Source: Galbibacter kalidii
GTDB taxonomy: Bacteria > Bacteroidota > Bacteroidia > Flavobacteriales > Flavobacteriaceae
Assembly: GCF_026241135.1 (NCBI RefSeq)
Contig: NZ_JAPFGA010000005.1
Location: forward strand, 62,001 to 126,000
Length of the DNA: 64,000 bases
Direction of reading: 5' to 3'
Each line of letters starts with the position of its first letter. The first letter of the stretch is position 1. Positions 7,096-15,455 of this stretch are shown in pieces. A program made the position numbers and the translations under genes. A model generated the notes under the pieces. That model saw only the letters and a program-made list of their open reading frames with translations. It did no database searches and was not told the origin of the DNA.

Positions 7096-7545
7096 TTAAT
7101 TTCTAAGTTTTTCCAAAAGCATATTGAATTCTTCAAGATCTTTTGGTGAAAGGTCTTTAATAATCTCTTTTTCTGCCTTATGAACAGCCTCACTCATCTT
7201 AGCGAGGGCTTTGAGACCTTCATTGGTAATGTAAATTTCTATCTTACGCCTGTTTTGTTCACAGGTGCAACGGTTTACGTAATCTTTTGCGATAAGTTTG
7301 TCAACCAAACGAGTGGTATTACTCATTTTATGGATCATTCGTTCCTGAATGGTACTTAAATTAGCAGGCTTCCCTTTTTGTCCTCTTAATATCCGTAACA
7401 CATTAAATTGTGGTGAAGTAACATCAAAAGGTTTGAGTACATCCGATATTCTGTCACCTATCACGCTGGCAGTGTACATAAGGTTAACAACCGTTTTTGA
7501 ATGATCGGTCATTGCATTTGTCTTTATGATGTTTTCTATTTTCAC
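7096..7545 (-). CDS. MarR family transcriptional regulator
   Basis: A 149-residue winged-helix regulator. The recognition region is SPQFNVLRILRGQ through MIHKMSNTTRLVDKLIAKDYVNR, and the wing holds CTCEQNRRKIEIYIT. Two Cys in a CxC pair sit at the wing, a place where oxidation or electrophile attack could affect DNA binding; that is inference. MarR proteins bind inverted repeats as dimers and usually repress their own operon. Three TTGTATnTACAA sites around this gene fit that idea. It is first in a marR-nitroreductase-yceI series. Confidence 0.93.
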   Translation of the reverse strand: MKIENIIKTNAMTDHSKTVVNLMYTASVIGDRISDVLKPFDVTSPQFNVLRILRGQKGKPANLSTIQERMIHKMSNTTRLVDKLIAKDYVNRCTCEQNRRKIEIYITNEGLKALAKMSEAVHKAEKEIIKDLSPKDLEEFNMLLEKLRN

Positions 7546-7619
7546 GCGTTTGAATTTTAATAATTTTAAACATCACCTTTTGTGAAAAAATGTCTAAAAC
7601 TTATTAATGTTCATTTCAA

Positions 7620-7646
7620 TTGTATTTACAATAATTGTATGTACAA
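7620..7646. promoter_or_regulatory. Two candidate MarR operators upstream of marR
   Basis: TTGTATTTACAA (7620-7631) and TTGTATGTACAA (7635-7646) lie 15 bases apart centre to centre and match the operator-like palindrome before the nitroreductase. The second overlaps the predicted -7 box of the marR promoter. Confidence 0.65.
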
Positions 7647-7674
7647 ATGTATTGTAAAAAATGAAACCACCAAA
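7644..7674 (-). promoter_or_regulatory. marR promoter
   Basis: On the minus strand TTTG (7674-7671) and TACATTTG (7651-7644) are 19 bases apart, matching the Bacteroidetes -33/-7 consensus. The -7 box overlaps a candidate MarR site, which suits self-repression. Confidence 0.75.
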
Positions 7675-7751
7675 TTTTTTAACGTATAAAAAAATGTTAA
7701 ATTTCATCTTGCTTTGTTTCCTATTCATACATTTAAAGGCGCTAACTAAAC

Positions 7752-8312
7752 ATGTTGAAAATGAAATGGATAATTGTCGTTACATCCTTATGTTTTGTCG
7801 TGGGGTGTAAAAGCGAGAAGACAGAAGACAAAAGCTTTGTTTTAAGTGAGTTTTCAGAAGTACAGCCCATGAATATTATTGAGGCAGAAAATTTCTCGAT
7901 ACCTGTATACGACTTTGATGGCTTTGAGAAGTTGATGAATAACAACAAAGACAAAACCTATGTTGTTAACTTTTGGGCTACTTGGTGTAAACCTTGTGTG
8001 AACGAATTGCCTTATTTTGAACAGCTTTATACAGAATATAAAAAAGAGGGTGTAGAAGTGATTTTGGTCAGTTTGGATTTCCCTAAAAAAGTAAATGAGA
8101 TACTTATTCCTTTCTTGGAAGAAAAAAAACTCAACAGTAATGTGGTGTTGCTGGACGACCCAAAACAGAATCATTGGATACCAAAAGTAGATAAAGATTG
8201 GTCGGGTGCCATACCGGCAACTGTAATAATTAATGAAAATAAACGTTCTTTTTATGAAAAATCTTTTACCTTTATAGAACTAGAGGATGAAGTGAAAGAT
8301 TTTATTAAATAA
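7752..8312 (+). CDS. TlpA-like disulfide reductase lipoprotein
   Basis: A 186-residue thioredoxin-fold protein with a probable lipoprotein signal (FVVGC near residue 19). The redox motif WCKPC is in NFWATWCKPCVNELPYFEQL. The later segments EVILVSLDF and SGAIPATVIINENKR, with the cis-Pro after GAI, complete the fold. Proteins of this type reduce disulfides outside the cytoplasm. An in-frame ATG at 7761 is an alternative start. The next gene, 18 bases downstream, is another thioredoxin-fold protein, so they are probably co-transcribed. Confidence 0.9.
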   Translation: MLKMKWIIVVTSLCFVVGCKSEKTEDKSFVLSEFSEVQPMNIIEAENFSIPVYDFDGFEKLMNNNKDKTYVVNFWATWCKPCVNELPYFEQLYTEYKKEGVEVILVSLDFPKKVNEILIPFLEEKKLNSNVVLLDDPKQNHWIPKVDKDWSGAIPATVIINENKRSFYEKSFTFIELEDEVKDFIK

Positions 8313-8330
8313 CCAGCAAACCAATACATT

Positions 8331-8945
8331 ATGAGGACAATAAACACATTGATAATCGTTGTTGTCGCATTGTTTTTATCAGCATTCTCACCGCCGGATA
8401 AATTTAACGACGGTTATGAGGTTGGTGATAAAGCGACCGATTTTGAATTGAAGAATGTAGATGGCAACACGGTGTCTCTATCAGACTATAAAGATGCTAA
8501 AGGATTTTTGGTGATCTTTACCTGCAATAGTTGCCCATATGCGAGGGCTTATGAAGACAGGATCATTGCATTAGATAAAAAATATAAGGAGAAAGGCGTT
8601 CCCGTAATTGCCATCAATCCGAATAATCCGGAGGTGCAACCTAAGGATAGTTTTGAAGAGATGAAGGTAAGGGCTGCGAATAAAGGCTTTACATTTCCCT
8701 ACCTTTTGGACGAAGGGCAAGAGATATTTCCCGTTTATGGAGCACAAAGAACACCGCATTGTTTTCTGCTTGAAAAAACAGATGAAGGCAATATCGTGAA
8801 ATATATAGGTGCCGTTGATGATAATTATCAGGATGCGGATGATGTTGAAGTCACCTACGTGGAGGATGCCATCAATGCTATGCTTGACAATAAAGAAATA
8901 GAGATCAAGAACACCAAAGCAATTGGTTGTTCAATTAAAGTATAA
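8331..8945 (+). CDS. Secreted thioredoxin-like protein (AhpC/TSA-redoxin type)
   Basis: A 204-residue protein with an N-terminal signal peptide (LIIVVVALFLSAFS). The redoxin domain begins at GDKATDFELKNVDGNTVSLSDYK and carries CNSCPYARAYEDR, a CxxC motif in the thioredoxin position, then VIAINPN and AQRTPHCFLLEK. It is probably a periplasmic thiol oxidoreductase working with the TlpA-like protein encoded just upstream; the substrate is unknown. An intrinsic terminator follows. Confidence 0.9.
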   Translation: MRTINTLIIVVVALFLSAFSPPDKFNDGYEVGDKATDFELKNVDGNTVSLSDYKDAKGFLVIFTCNSCPYARAYEDRIIALDKKYKEKGVPVIAINPNNPEVQPKDSFEEMKVRAANKGFTFPYLLDEGQEIFPVYGAQRTPHCFLLEKTDEGNIVKYIGAVDDNYQDADDVEVTYVEDAINAMLDNKEIEIKNTKAIGCSIKV

Positions 8946-8970
8946 TCCACAGGATTTGTTTAATTTTGTA

Positions 8971-9001
8971 ATCCGAAGTTTAATAGCTTCGGATTTTTTT
9001 A
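8971..9001 (+). terminator. Intrinsic terminator after the thioredoxin-fold gene pair
   Basis: ATCCGAAG (8971-8978) pairs with CTTCGGAT (8987-8994) and is followed by a run of T residues. Confidence 0.8.
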
Positions 9002-9034
9002 ATCGTAATTGTTGGAAAACTATTAATCAAAATT

Positions 9035-9349
9035 ATGGAAGATTTAACTCAGGAAGAGTGGGTAGAACAGTTAAAAAATGACGACAATGCTGTGATATTG
9101 GACGTTCGTACCGAAGAAGAAGTAGATGAAGGCTATATACCAAATGCTATCAATATAGATATTTATAAAGGACAAGGGTTTTTGGATGAGGTTGAAGAAT
9201 TGGACAAATCCAAAAACTATTATGTGTATTGTCGTTCCGGGAACAGGAGTGGACAAGCCTGCATGTTGATGGAACAATTGGGCTTTGAAAATGCCTACAA
9301 CCTGCTTGGTGGTTTTAAGGAATGGGAAGGTGATGTGATTGAAGAATAA
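9035..9349 (+). CDS. Rhodanese-like domain protein
   Basis: A single rhodanese domain of 104 residues without a signal peptide. The landmarks are VILDVRTEEEVDEGYIPNA, the active-site loop CRSGNRSG with the persulfide-carrying Cys, and the final LLGGFKEWEG. Such proteins carry or transfer sulfane sulfur in the cytoplasm. It follows the thioredoxin-like genes on the same strand but has a terminator in front of it, so it is probably transcribed separately. Confidence 0.93.
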   Translation: MEDLTQEEWVEQLKNDDNAVILDVRTEEEVDEGYIPNAINIDIYKGQGFLDEVEELDKSKNYYVYCRSGNRSGQACMLMEQLGFENAYNLLGGFKEWEGDVIEE

Positions 9350-9370
9350 ACTTTTTCTTCTGATACTAAA

Positions 9371-9480
9371 AATTTCCCGCAAGCCTGCCTATCAGTAGAC
9401 AGACTTGTATCGGGGTTCCTATTCACCTCTTCCGCCTTAGGCGGATCAGAACTGCCATTTTTGGCAGTTCCGGGCGAGAT
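9371..9480. repeat. Dispersed repeat containing TTCCGCC...GGCGGATC hairpin
   Basis: This part of the 283-base gap before the DUF2851 gene closely matches 46690-46780. Shared parts include CACCTCTTCCGCC or TACCTCTTCCGCC, GGCGGATCA, AACTGCCAT and GGCAGTTCCGGG. The TTCCGCCnnAGGCGGATC core also appears inside a tRNA-Tyr remnant at 17141-17158. The rest of the gap (9481-9632) is AT-rich with short TAAGTGAG/AAGTGAG words, and I see no gene in it. Confidence 0.8.
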
Positions 9481-9632
9481 TAAATAAAAAATCAGTATCT
9501 TTTTTCGAAATTTTACTCACTAAGTGAGGTTTTACCCCGATAATTATGTCGAAATGTTTTTTTAGGTTTCTACCTAGTGTCTCGCTTGTCGAGGTATGGT
9601 TTGCATACGAAGTGAGTTTTTAAGTTATTATT

Positions 9633-10901
9633 TTGAAAGAAGATTTTTTGCATTATATCTGGAAGTTTAAAAAGCTTCCAACATCACAGTTGTCTACAGA
9701 AGAAGGAGAAAACATAACTCTTATTTCCATAGGGACTCATAACAGGAATGCCGGCCCCGATTTTTTGAATGCACAACTTCGCATCGGTGAACAACATTGG
9801 GCGGGGAATGTGGAAATACATTTAAAATCGTCTGATTGGTATTTGCACAACCACGAAAAGGACCCGGCCTATAACAATGTTATCCTTCATGTGGTATGGG
9901 AACATGATGTTGAGGTTTTCAATCAGAGTAATGTAGCGATACCCACCTTGGTGCTGAAAGATAGGGTTAAAGAAGAAACCCTAACGACCTATCAACAGTT
10001 TTTACATCAAAAAACGGGTTTTATCAACTGTGAAAAATCAATAAATACCATAGATGAATTCCTTCGGAAGCGTTGGTTGGAACGTCTGTTCTTTGAACGC
10101 CTCGCTTCAAAATCAGCATTTATAGATCAGGAATTGGAAGATGCAACACAGGATTGGGAAGCCGTGTTGTTTAAAATGTTGATGAAGAACTTCGGACTCA
10201 AGGTCAACGCTGATGCGTTTCATGATATAGCCTGTCATTTGCCTTTTTCCGTAGTGCGGAAAAACAAGGATAATCTTTTTGCCCTGGAAGCTTTGCTTTT
10301 TGGGGTTTCCGGTTTGTTGGAAGGGGAGTCGGTCGATACTTATTTCACCACATTAAAAAAAGAATACACCTATTTGAAGAAGAAGTATCAACTCACCAAT
10401 TCGTCGGTTGCTGTTCAGTTTTTCAAGCTGCGTCCGTCTAATTTTCCCACCATTCGTTTGTCACAAATAGCAGCTTTGTATCATAAAGAGAGTAGTCTTT
10501 TTCAGCAGCTGATGCAGGCAAAATCACCCGCAGCACTTTATGAGTTGTTTCAGGTATCGGCCTCGACCTATTGGGATACACATTATACTTTTGACAAGGA
10601 AAGTAAAACCCAAAGGAAAAAGAAACTCACCCGGAATTTCATTGATCTTCTGATTGTAAATACCGTGGTGCCGTTAAAATTTTGTTACGCAAAATCTAAA
10701 GGGGAAGACGCAAACGAAGCACTTTTAAAGCTGATTGAAGGGGTGAAGAAAGAGGAAAACACCATCATTTCCAGTTTTGAAAACACAGGCTTGCTACCCA
10801 GCTCGGCACTGGAAAGCCAAGGACTGTTGCAGCTCTATAACAACTATTGTACAAAAAATAAATGCCTGCAATGTGAAATAGGTGTAAAATTAATGGGATG
10901 A
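9633..10901 (+). CDS. DUF2851 family protein
   Basis: A 422-residue protein of the Bacteroidetes DUF2851 family, function unknown. Typical segments are MKEDFLHYIWKFKKLPTSQL at the start, THNRNAGPDFLNAQLRIG, WAGNVEIHLKSSDWYLHNH and VILHVVWEHD. The C-terminus has several Cys (NNYCTKNKCLQCEIG) that could bind a metal. The start is a TTG at 9633; no ATG fits and the family usually begins MKEDFLHY, so TTG is well supported. The PspC gene follows 35 bases downstream. Confidence 0.92.
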   Translation: MKEDFLHYIWKFKKLPTSQLSTEEGENITLISIGTHNRNAGPDFLNAQLRIGEQHWAGNVEIHLKSSDWYLHNHEKDPAYNNVILHVVWEHDVEVFNQSNVAIPTLVLKDRVKEETLTTYQQFLHQKTGFINCEKSINTIDEFLRKRWLERLFFERLASKSAFIDQELEDATQDWEAVLFKMLMKNFGLKVNADAFHDIACHLPFSVVRKNKDNLFALEALLFGVSGLLEGESVDTYFTTLKKEYTYLKKKYQLTNSSVAVQFFKLRPSNFPTIRLSQIAALYHKESSLFQQLMQAKSPAALYELFQVSASTYWDTHYTFDKESKTQRKKKLTRNFIDLLIVNTVVPLKFCYAKSKGEDANEALLKLIEGVKKEENTIISSFENTGLLPSSALESQGLLQLYNNYCTKNKCLQCEIGVKLMG

Positions 10902-10936
10902 GTGTGGTATATTTGTAAAAGACTTAAAAAACAACA

Positions 10937-11164
10937 TTGAATTTCTTCCAAAACATACGATCCTATTTTGAAAAACACGGATATGCAGTTTCTTCCCGTT
11001 TGGCAGACCGGCTTGGGATGAAAGCCAAAAATGTGCGCTTGTTTTTTATATATGTCTCCTTTGCTACTTTGGGCGTGTGGTTTGCAGTTTATCTTACTTT
11101 AGCCTTCGTACTGAAACTCAAAGATATGGTGTACACAAAACGAACTTCAGTTTTTGATCTATAG
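10937..11164 (+). CDS. PspC domain membrane protein
   Basis: A 75-residue PspC-domain protein with a TTG start. Residues about 1-30 are cytoplasmic (SSRLADRLGMKAKNVRLFF), followed by a hydrophobic stretch FFIYVSFATLGVWFAVYLTLAFVL that could span the membrane. PspC domains act in envelope-stress signalling in proteobacteria; in Bacteroidetes the role is less clear. It probably forms a two-gene unit with the DUF2851 gene. Confidence 0.88.
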   Translation: MNFFQNIRSYFEKHGYAVSSRLADRLGMKAKNVRLFFIYVSFATLGVWFAVYLTLAFVLKLKDMVYTKRTSVFDL

Positions 11165-11327
11165 AAAGCGCCTTTTTTGTTAAAAAAACGTGAAATAAAA
11201 ACGTAGGTGTTAGGTTTTTATATACTTGAAAATCATATTTAATAGGTAAAATTTGAATAAGAATCTTTTTTTTATGATATTGCCCGTCAGTTTAAAATAA
11301 TAAAAATTTAACCTAAACTTCATTTTT

Positions 11328-12980
11328 ATGAGAAAAGTGTTTCTCTCGATTTTCACAATTTTACTTTCTTCTCCAATTGCATTATTTGCGCAAGAGCAAC
11401 AAAGTACTTCAGCACAAATAGATGAAACGTTTAAGCAATACACACAATGGTTTGTTGATGCTATTTTTTACGAAATTCCCTTTACAGACGATTTTCAGGT
11501 TCCATGGGTGTTAATTGTGTTAATAGGTGGGGCGACTTACTTTACCATATATTTTAAACTGGTGAATATTACCCATTTCAAGACAGCAATAAGGGTAACA
11601 AGAGGTAGGTATGAAGATATTGAAGAACATGGAGTAGATACTTTATATGGAGATCCTACCTCTAATGAAGGTGGAGATATCCCGGAAACCCTTAGGGATG
11701 AAGATAAAGCAGAAGGTGAAGTCTCCCACTTCCAGGCTTTAACAGCAGCATTATCTGCAACAGTTGGTTTGGGTAATATAGCCGGTGTGGCTGTGGCTTT
11801 ATCTATTGGAGGTCCCGGGGCTACATTTTGGATGATTATAGCCGGATTATTAGGAATGTCATCCAAATTTGTTGAATGTACGCTTGGTGTAAAGTATAGG
11901 GATGTAGGAGAGGACGGTACCATATACGGAGGTCCGATGTATTATTTGACTAAGGGGCTCAAAGAAAAAGGAGCTGCAGGTTTTGGTAAAATATTGGCAG
12001 TGTTATTCTCTATATTTGTTATTGGAGGTTCCTTTGGTGGTGGAAATATGTTTCAGGCCAACCAGGCAGCGGCTCAGTTTGTGAAGTTGGCAGGTATAGA
12101 AAATGCAAATGGCGGACTTTACTTTGGGATAGTCATGGCTATATTGGTAGGGGTTGTCATTATTGGAGGAATTAAAAGAATTGCTTCGGTTACAGAAAAA
12201 ATAGTTCCCTTTATGGCTGTGATCTATGTATTGGCAGGAATAGTGATTTTAGGTATAAACTTTAATGCAATAGATGATGCTTTTGCTTTGATTTACGAAG
12301 GTGCCTTTTCCGGATTAGGGATTGCAGGTGGTCTGGTTGGAGTTATGATTCAAGGGATCCGCCGGGGAGCATTTTCTAATGAAGCCGGGGTGGGTTCAGC
12401 AGCAATAGCACACGCGGCTGTACGCACAAAATACCCTGCAAGTGAAGGTGTCGTAGCTATGGTAGGGCCGTTTGTAGATACAGTTGTTATTTGTACTATG
12501 ACTGCCTTGGTTATTATTATAACAAATTTTGGAGCTGGTTATATGGAGTATGGAGTTGAAGTTACCGAAGGAGTAGAGCTTACAACACAGGCCTTTGATA
12601 CAGCAATACCGCATTTTTCTGTCGTGCTTACCATAGCGGTAATCATGTTTGCTTTTTCTACTATGATTTCATGGTCTTATTACGGGATGCAAGGATGGAA
12701 ATTCCTTTTTGGTAGAGGTAGGATTACCGACCTAATCTATAAAATACTTTTCTTATTGGCAGTTGTTGTTGGAGCATCAATCAGTTTAGGCGCTGTAATA
12801 GATTTCTCCGATGCTATGATCTTTGCTATGGTAGTGCCTAACATTATAGGTGTTCTATTATTAACACCTGTGGTTCGTAAAGAACTGAAAAGATACATGA
12901 CTGCCATCAATAAAAAAGAGAGGGCCATTAAAAACGGTGCCGAAGACAGGACGAAAAGCTATAAGGATCTTGAGGGCTAA
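11328..12980 (+). CDS. Sodium:alanine/glycine symporter family protein (AGCS)
   Basis: A 550-residue inner-membrane transporter of the AGCS (AlsT/AgcS) family, which couples uptake of small amino acids to sodium. The family signature ALSATVGLGNIAGVA (about residue 145) and the segment GIRRGAFSNEAGVGSAAIAH are present. It has an N-terminal hydrophobic signal-like stretch and a hydrophilic insert (residues about 95-135) before the core, both common in flavobacterial members. A strong hairpin terminator follows at 13023-13072, inside the 5' end of the next gene. Confidence 0.93.
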   Translation: MRKVFLSIFTILLSSPIALFAQEQQSTSAQIDETFKQYTQWFVDAIFYEIPFTDDFQVPWVLIVLIGGATYFTIYFKLVNITHFKTAIRVTRGRYEDIEEHGVDTLYGDPTSNEGGDIPETLRDEDKAEGEVSHFQALTAALSATVGLGNIAGVAVALSIGGPGATFWMIIAGLLGMSSKFVECTLGVKYRDVGEDGTIYGGPMYYLTKGLKEKGAAGFGKILAVLFSIFVIGGSFGGGNMFQANQAAAQFVKLAGIENANGGLYFGIVMAILVGVVIIGGIKRIASVTEKIVPFMAVIYVLAGIVILGINFNAIDDAFALIYEGAFSGLGIAGGLVGVMIQGIRRGAFSNEAGVGSAAIAHAAVRTKYPASEGVVAMVGPFVDTVVICTMTALVIIITNFGAGYMEYGVEVTEGVELTTQAFDTAIPHFSVVLTIAVIMFAFSTMISWSYYGMQGWKFLFGRGRITDLIYKILFLLAVVVGASISLGAVIDFSDAMIFAMVVPNIIGVLLLTPVVRKELKRYMTAINKKERAIKNGAEDRTKSYKDLEG

Positions 12981-13011
12981 AAAAGACAATGGTTTAACAT
13001 AATTGTTCCTT

Positions 13012-13857
13012 GTGAAGAGCATAAAATCCCATTTCGTTTTTAATAAACAAGAGCGAAATGGGATTTTCTTTTTACTGTTCCTTATTGTAGTTTTTCAATC
13101 TGCTTGTTTTTTTATTGATTTTTCTGATGTACCTGAAGAGAAACTCTTGGCGCTTCAAAAGCAGGAGGACATCTATAAGAAGAATATTGAAACGAAGCAT
13201 AGTGATACGCTAAAAATCTATCCATTCAATCCCAATTACCTGAATGATTTCAAAGGGTATGTTTTAGGAATGAATATAAAAGAGATAGACAAGCTTTTAA
13301 CCTACAGGGCTGAAAATAAATATGTGAATTCCACCGGCGAATTTCAGGAAATAACCGGAGTTTCTGATTCTTTGCTACAGATCATTTCCCCTTATTTTAA
13401 ATTCCCAAAACGAAAGAAATTCGTTCACAATTACACTCCAAAGAATGAAGTTGTTGAGAAAAGGGATTTGAACACGGCCACGCTTGAAGATTTGAAAGTC
13501 GTTTACGGAATAGGTGATAAGCTTTCAGAACGGATAGTGAAATACAGGACTCTGCTCGGCGGATTTTCTGTTGATGGCCAGTTGAACGAGGTTTATGGCC
13601 TGTCGGAAGAAACAATCGCTATGGTTTTAAAGCAGTTTGGAATTAAAGAACCTCCAAAGATCGAAAAGCTGAATGTGAATAAAGCCTCGTTGAAACAACT
13701 GAGCCGTTTGCCTTATATTGATTACGCTATTGCTGAAAAAATTGTATCTTATAGAACCGACCGCTTAAAAATTGATTCAATTGAACAGTTAGCAAAAATT
13801 CAGGGTTTTCCTGATGAAAAATTAAATAGAATTCAATTATATTTGACGACCGATTAA
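13012..13857 (+). CDS. Helix-hairpin-helix (ComEA-like) membrane protein
   Basis: A protein of about 281 residues with one N-terminal membrane segment (NGIFFLLFLIVVFQSACFF) and three or more helix-hairpin-helix motifs: LGMNIKEIDKLLTYRAENKY, LNTATLEDLKVVYGIGDKLS and LNVNKASLKQLSRLPYIDYA. HhH pairs bind DNA non-specifically, as in ComEA, so a role near the membrane in DNA handling is possible but unproven. The GTG at 13012 is preferred since it yields (M)KSIKSHFVFNKQERNGIFF; an in-frame TTG at 13003 adds three residues. The first 20 codons overlap a strong terminator-like hairpin. Confidence 0.85.
   Translation: MKSIKSHFVFNKQERNGIFFLLFLIVVFQSACFFIDFSDVPEEKLLALQKQEDIYKKNIETKHSDTLKIYPFNPNYLNDFKGYVLGMNIKEIDKLLTYRAENKYVNSTGEFQEITGVSDSLLQIISPYFKFPKRKKFVHNYTPKNEVVEKRDLNTATLEDLKVVYGIGDKLSERIVKYRTLLGGFSVDGQLNEVYGLSEETIAMVLKQFGIKEPPKIEKLNVNKASLKQLSRLPYIDYAIAEKIVSYRTDRLKIDSIEQLAKIQGFPDEKLNRIQLYLTTD
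13023..13072 (+). terminator. Terminator-like hairpin inside the start of the HhH gene
   Basis: AAAATCCCATTTCG (13023-13036) and CGAAATGGGATTTT (13054-13067) form a perfect 14-base stem with a 17-base loop, followed by CTTTTT. It could terminate the transporter transcript or attenuate the HhH gene. It lies within codons about 4-20 of the HhH gene. Confidence 0.75.
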
Positions 13858-13892
13858 AATTGTGAAAAATGGAACTGGATATAGCGGCACAA

Positions 13893-15032
13893 ATGAATTT
13901 TGACTATACTGAAACACAGCAGCTTATTGCTGATTCGGCAAGGGATTTTGCCAATCAATATATAAAACCTCATGTCATGGAATGGGATGAAACCCAGACT
14001 TTCCCGATCGAGGTTTTTAAAAAAGCAGGCGAGTTTGGCTTTATGGGGATTCTTGTCCCTGAAGAATATGGTGGTGCTGGACTGGGGTATCACGAATATA
14101 TTGCCATTCTGGAGGAGATTTCAAAAGTAGATCCGGCGATAGGGCTGTCGGTTGCAGCCCACAATTCGTTATGTACAAACCACATCCTTGAGTTTGCTAA
14201 TGATGAACAAAAATCGCGCTGGCTGCCGAAATTGGCGACTGCTGAGTGGATCGGTGCATGGGGTTTGACCGAACACAACACAGGATCTGATGCCGGTGGG
14301 ATGGACACCACTGCTGTAAAAGATGGTGATGAATGGGTGATCAATGGCGCCAAAAATTTTATTACCCACGGTATTAGTGGCGATATAGCTGTGGTCGTTG
14401 TAAGAACCGGAGAAAAAGGTGATTCCCATGGAATAACAGCTTTTGTTGTTGAAAAAGGCACTCCCGGTTTTTCAAGCGGAAAAAAAGAAAACAAACTCGG
14501 TATGCGTGCCAGCGAAACAGCAGAACTGATCTTTCAAGATTGCCGTATTCCCGATGCCAATAGGCTCGGAGAGGTAGGCGATGGTTTTATTCAAGCCATG
14601 AAAGTATTGGATGGTGGAAGAATTTCCATCGGCGCACTCTCTTTGGGGACAGCCAAAGGGGCCTATGAAGCTGCTTTAAAATATAGTAAAGAACGGGTTC
14701 AATTTGGGAAACCTATCTCAGAGTTCCAAGGAATTTCTTTTAAGTTGGCAGACATGGCTACCGAAATAGAAGCTTCTGAATTGTTACTGCACAAAGCTGC
14801 TTTTGAAAAGAATGCGGGGAGAAAGATGACCAAGATTGGTGCCATGGCAAAAATGTATGCCTCGGAAGTATGTGTTAAAGTGGCCAATGAAGCTGTACAA
14901 ATTCATGGCGGTTATGGCTACACCAAAGATTTTCCCGTGGAAAAATTCTATCGTGATGCCAAACTTTGTACCATAGGTGAGGGAACTACCGAGATTCAGA
15001 AATTGGTGATCTCGCGGAATATTTTGAAATAA
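13893..15032 (+). CDS. Acyl-CoA dehydrogenase
   Basis: A short-chain-type acyl-CoA dehydrogenase that uses FAD to form the trans-2-enoyl-CoA in beta-oxidation or branched-chain amino-acid breakdown. Domain order is N-terminal helical, middle beta (GLTEHNTGSDAGG, FVVEKGTPGFSSGKKE) and C-terminal helical (RVQFGKPISEFQ, QIHGGYGYTKDFPVEKFYRD). The acid in IGEGTTEIQ is in the place of the usual catalytic Glu. The start at 13893 gives MNFDYTETQ, typical of the family; an in-frame ATG at 13869 adds eight residues and cannot be excluded. Confidence 0.95.
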   Translation: MNFDYTETQQLIADSARDFANQYIKPHVMEWDETQTFPIEVFKKAGEFGFMGILVPEEYGGAGLGYHEYIAILEEISKVDPAIGLSVAAHNSLCTNHILEFANDEQKSRWLPKLATAEWIGAWGLTEHNTGSDAGGMDTTAVKDGDEWVINGAKNFITHGISGDIAVVVVRTGEKGDSHGITAFVVEKGTPGFSSGKKENKLGMRASETAELIFQDCRIPDANRLGEVGDGFIQAMKVLDGGRISIGALSLGTAKGAYEAALKYSKERVQFGKPISEFQGISFKLADMATEIEASELLLHKAAFEKNAGRKMTKIGAMAKMYASEVCVKVANEAVQIHGGYGYTKDFPVEKFYRDAKLCTIGEGTTEIQKLVISRNILK

Positions 15033-15112
15033 CAATATGTAGTTTGTTGATATACAGAAGTTGAGGGTGTGTAAAATTTTTATTTTTTTGTTTTTCAATT
15101 TAAATTAATTTT

Positions 15113-15141
15113 TATCTTTGCCGCCGTAAAAGAAAGGAGGT
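15113..15141 (+). promoter_or_regulatory. rpsU -7 box and strong Shine-Dalgarno sequence
   Basis: TATCTTTG (15113-15120) fits the Bacteroidetes -7 box. AAAGGAGGT (15133-15141) is an extended Shine-Dalgarno match 9 bases before the rpsU ATG. Most genes in this window lack any such sequence. In Flavobacterium johnsoniae, ribosomes with bS21 hide the anti-Shine-Dalgarno, and rpsU mRNA with a strong SD is used for self-regulation; this site fits that mechanism. Confidence 0.85.
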
Positions 15142-15150
15142 GGTCAACTT

Positions 15151-15345
15151 ATGTTAATTATACCAATAAAAGAAGGAGAAAATATAGACAGAGCGCTTAA
15201 GCGTTACAAGCGTAAATTTGATAAAACCGGAAGGATGCGTCAACTACGTGCCCGTAAGCAGTATGTAAAACCTTCTGTAGAAAGAAGAGCACAAATACAA
15301 AAAGCTGCTTATATCCAAAATTTAAGAGACCAAGAGGAAATCTAG
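15151..15345 (+). CDS. rpsU: 30S ribosomal protein bS21
   Basis: A 64-residue basic protein with the bS21 pattern: EGENIDRALKRYKRKFDKTG near the start, then the basic RQLRARKQYVKPSVERR. It binds the 30S platform near the 3' end of 16S rRNA. The start follows an exceptional Shine-Dalgarno sequence. A clear terminator lies downstream, so it is transcribed alone. Confidence 0.97.
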   Translation: MLIIPIKEGENIDRALKRYKRKFDKTGRMRQLRARKQYVKPSVERRAQIQKAAYIQNLRDQEEI

Positions 15346-15373
15346 TATTCCCTCATCAAGCTTATACAATTTG

Positions 15374-15403
15374 AATCCCACTTGAATAAGGTGGGATTTT
15401 TTT
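15374..15403 (+). terminator. rpsU terminator
   Basis: AATCCCAC (15374-15381) pairs with GTGGGATT (15391-15398), followed by a T run to 15403. Confidence 0.85.
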
Positions 15404-15432
15404 GTTGCATTCACTATAGAAATTGTTTTTAG

Positions 15433-15440
15433 TATCTTTG
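15433..15440 (+). promoter_or_regulatory. xerC -7 box
   Basis: TATCTTTG fits TAnnTTTG and lies 16 bases before the xerC ATG at 15456, which would give a very short or leaderless 5' end. No clear -33 box was found at the usual spacing. Confidence 0.5.
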
Positions 15441-15455
15441 ATAGAAACCCGAAAT

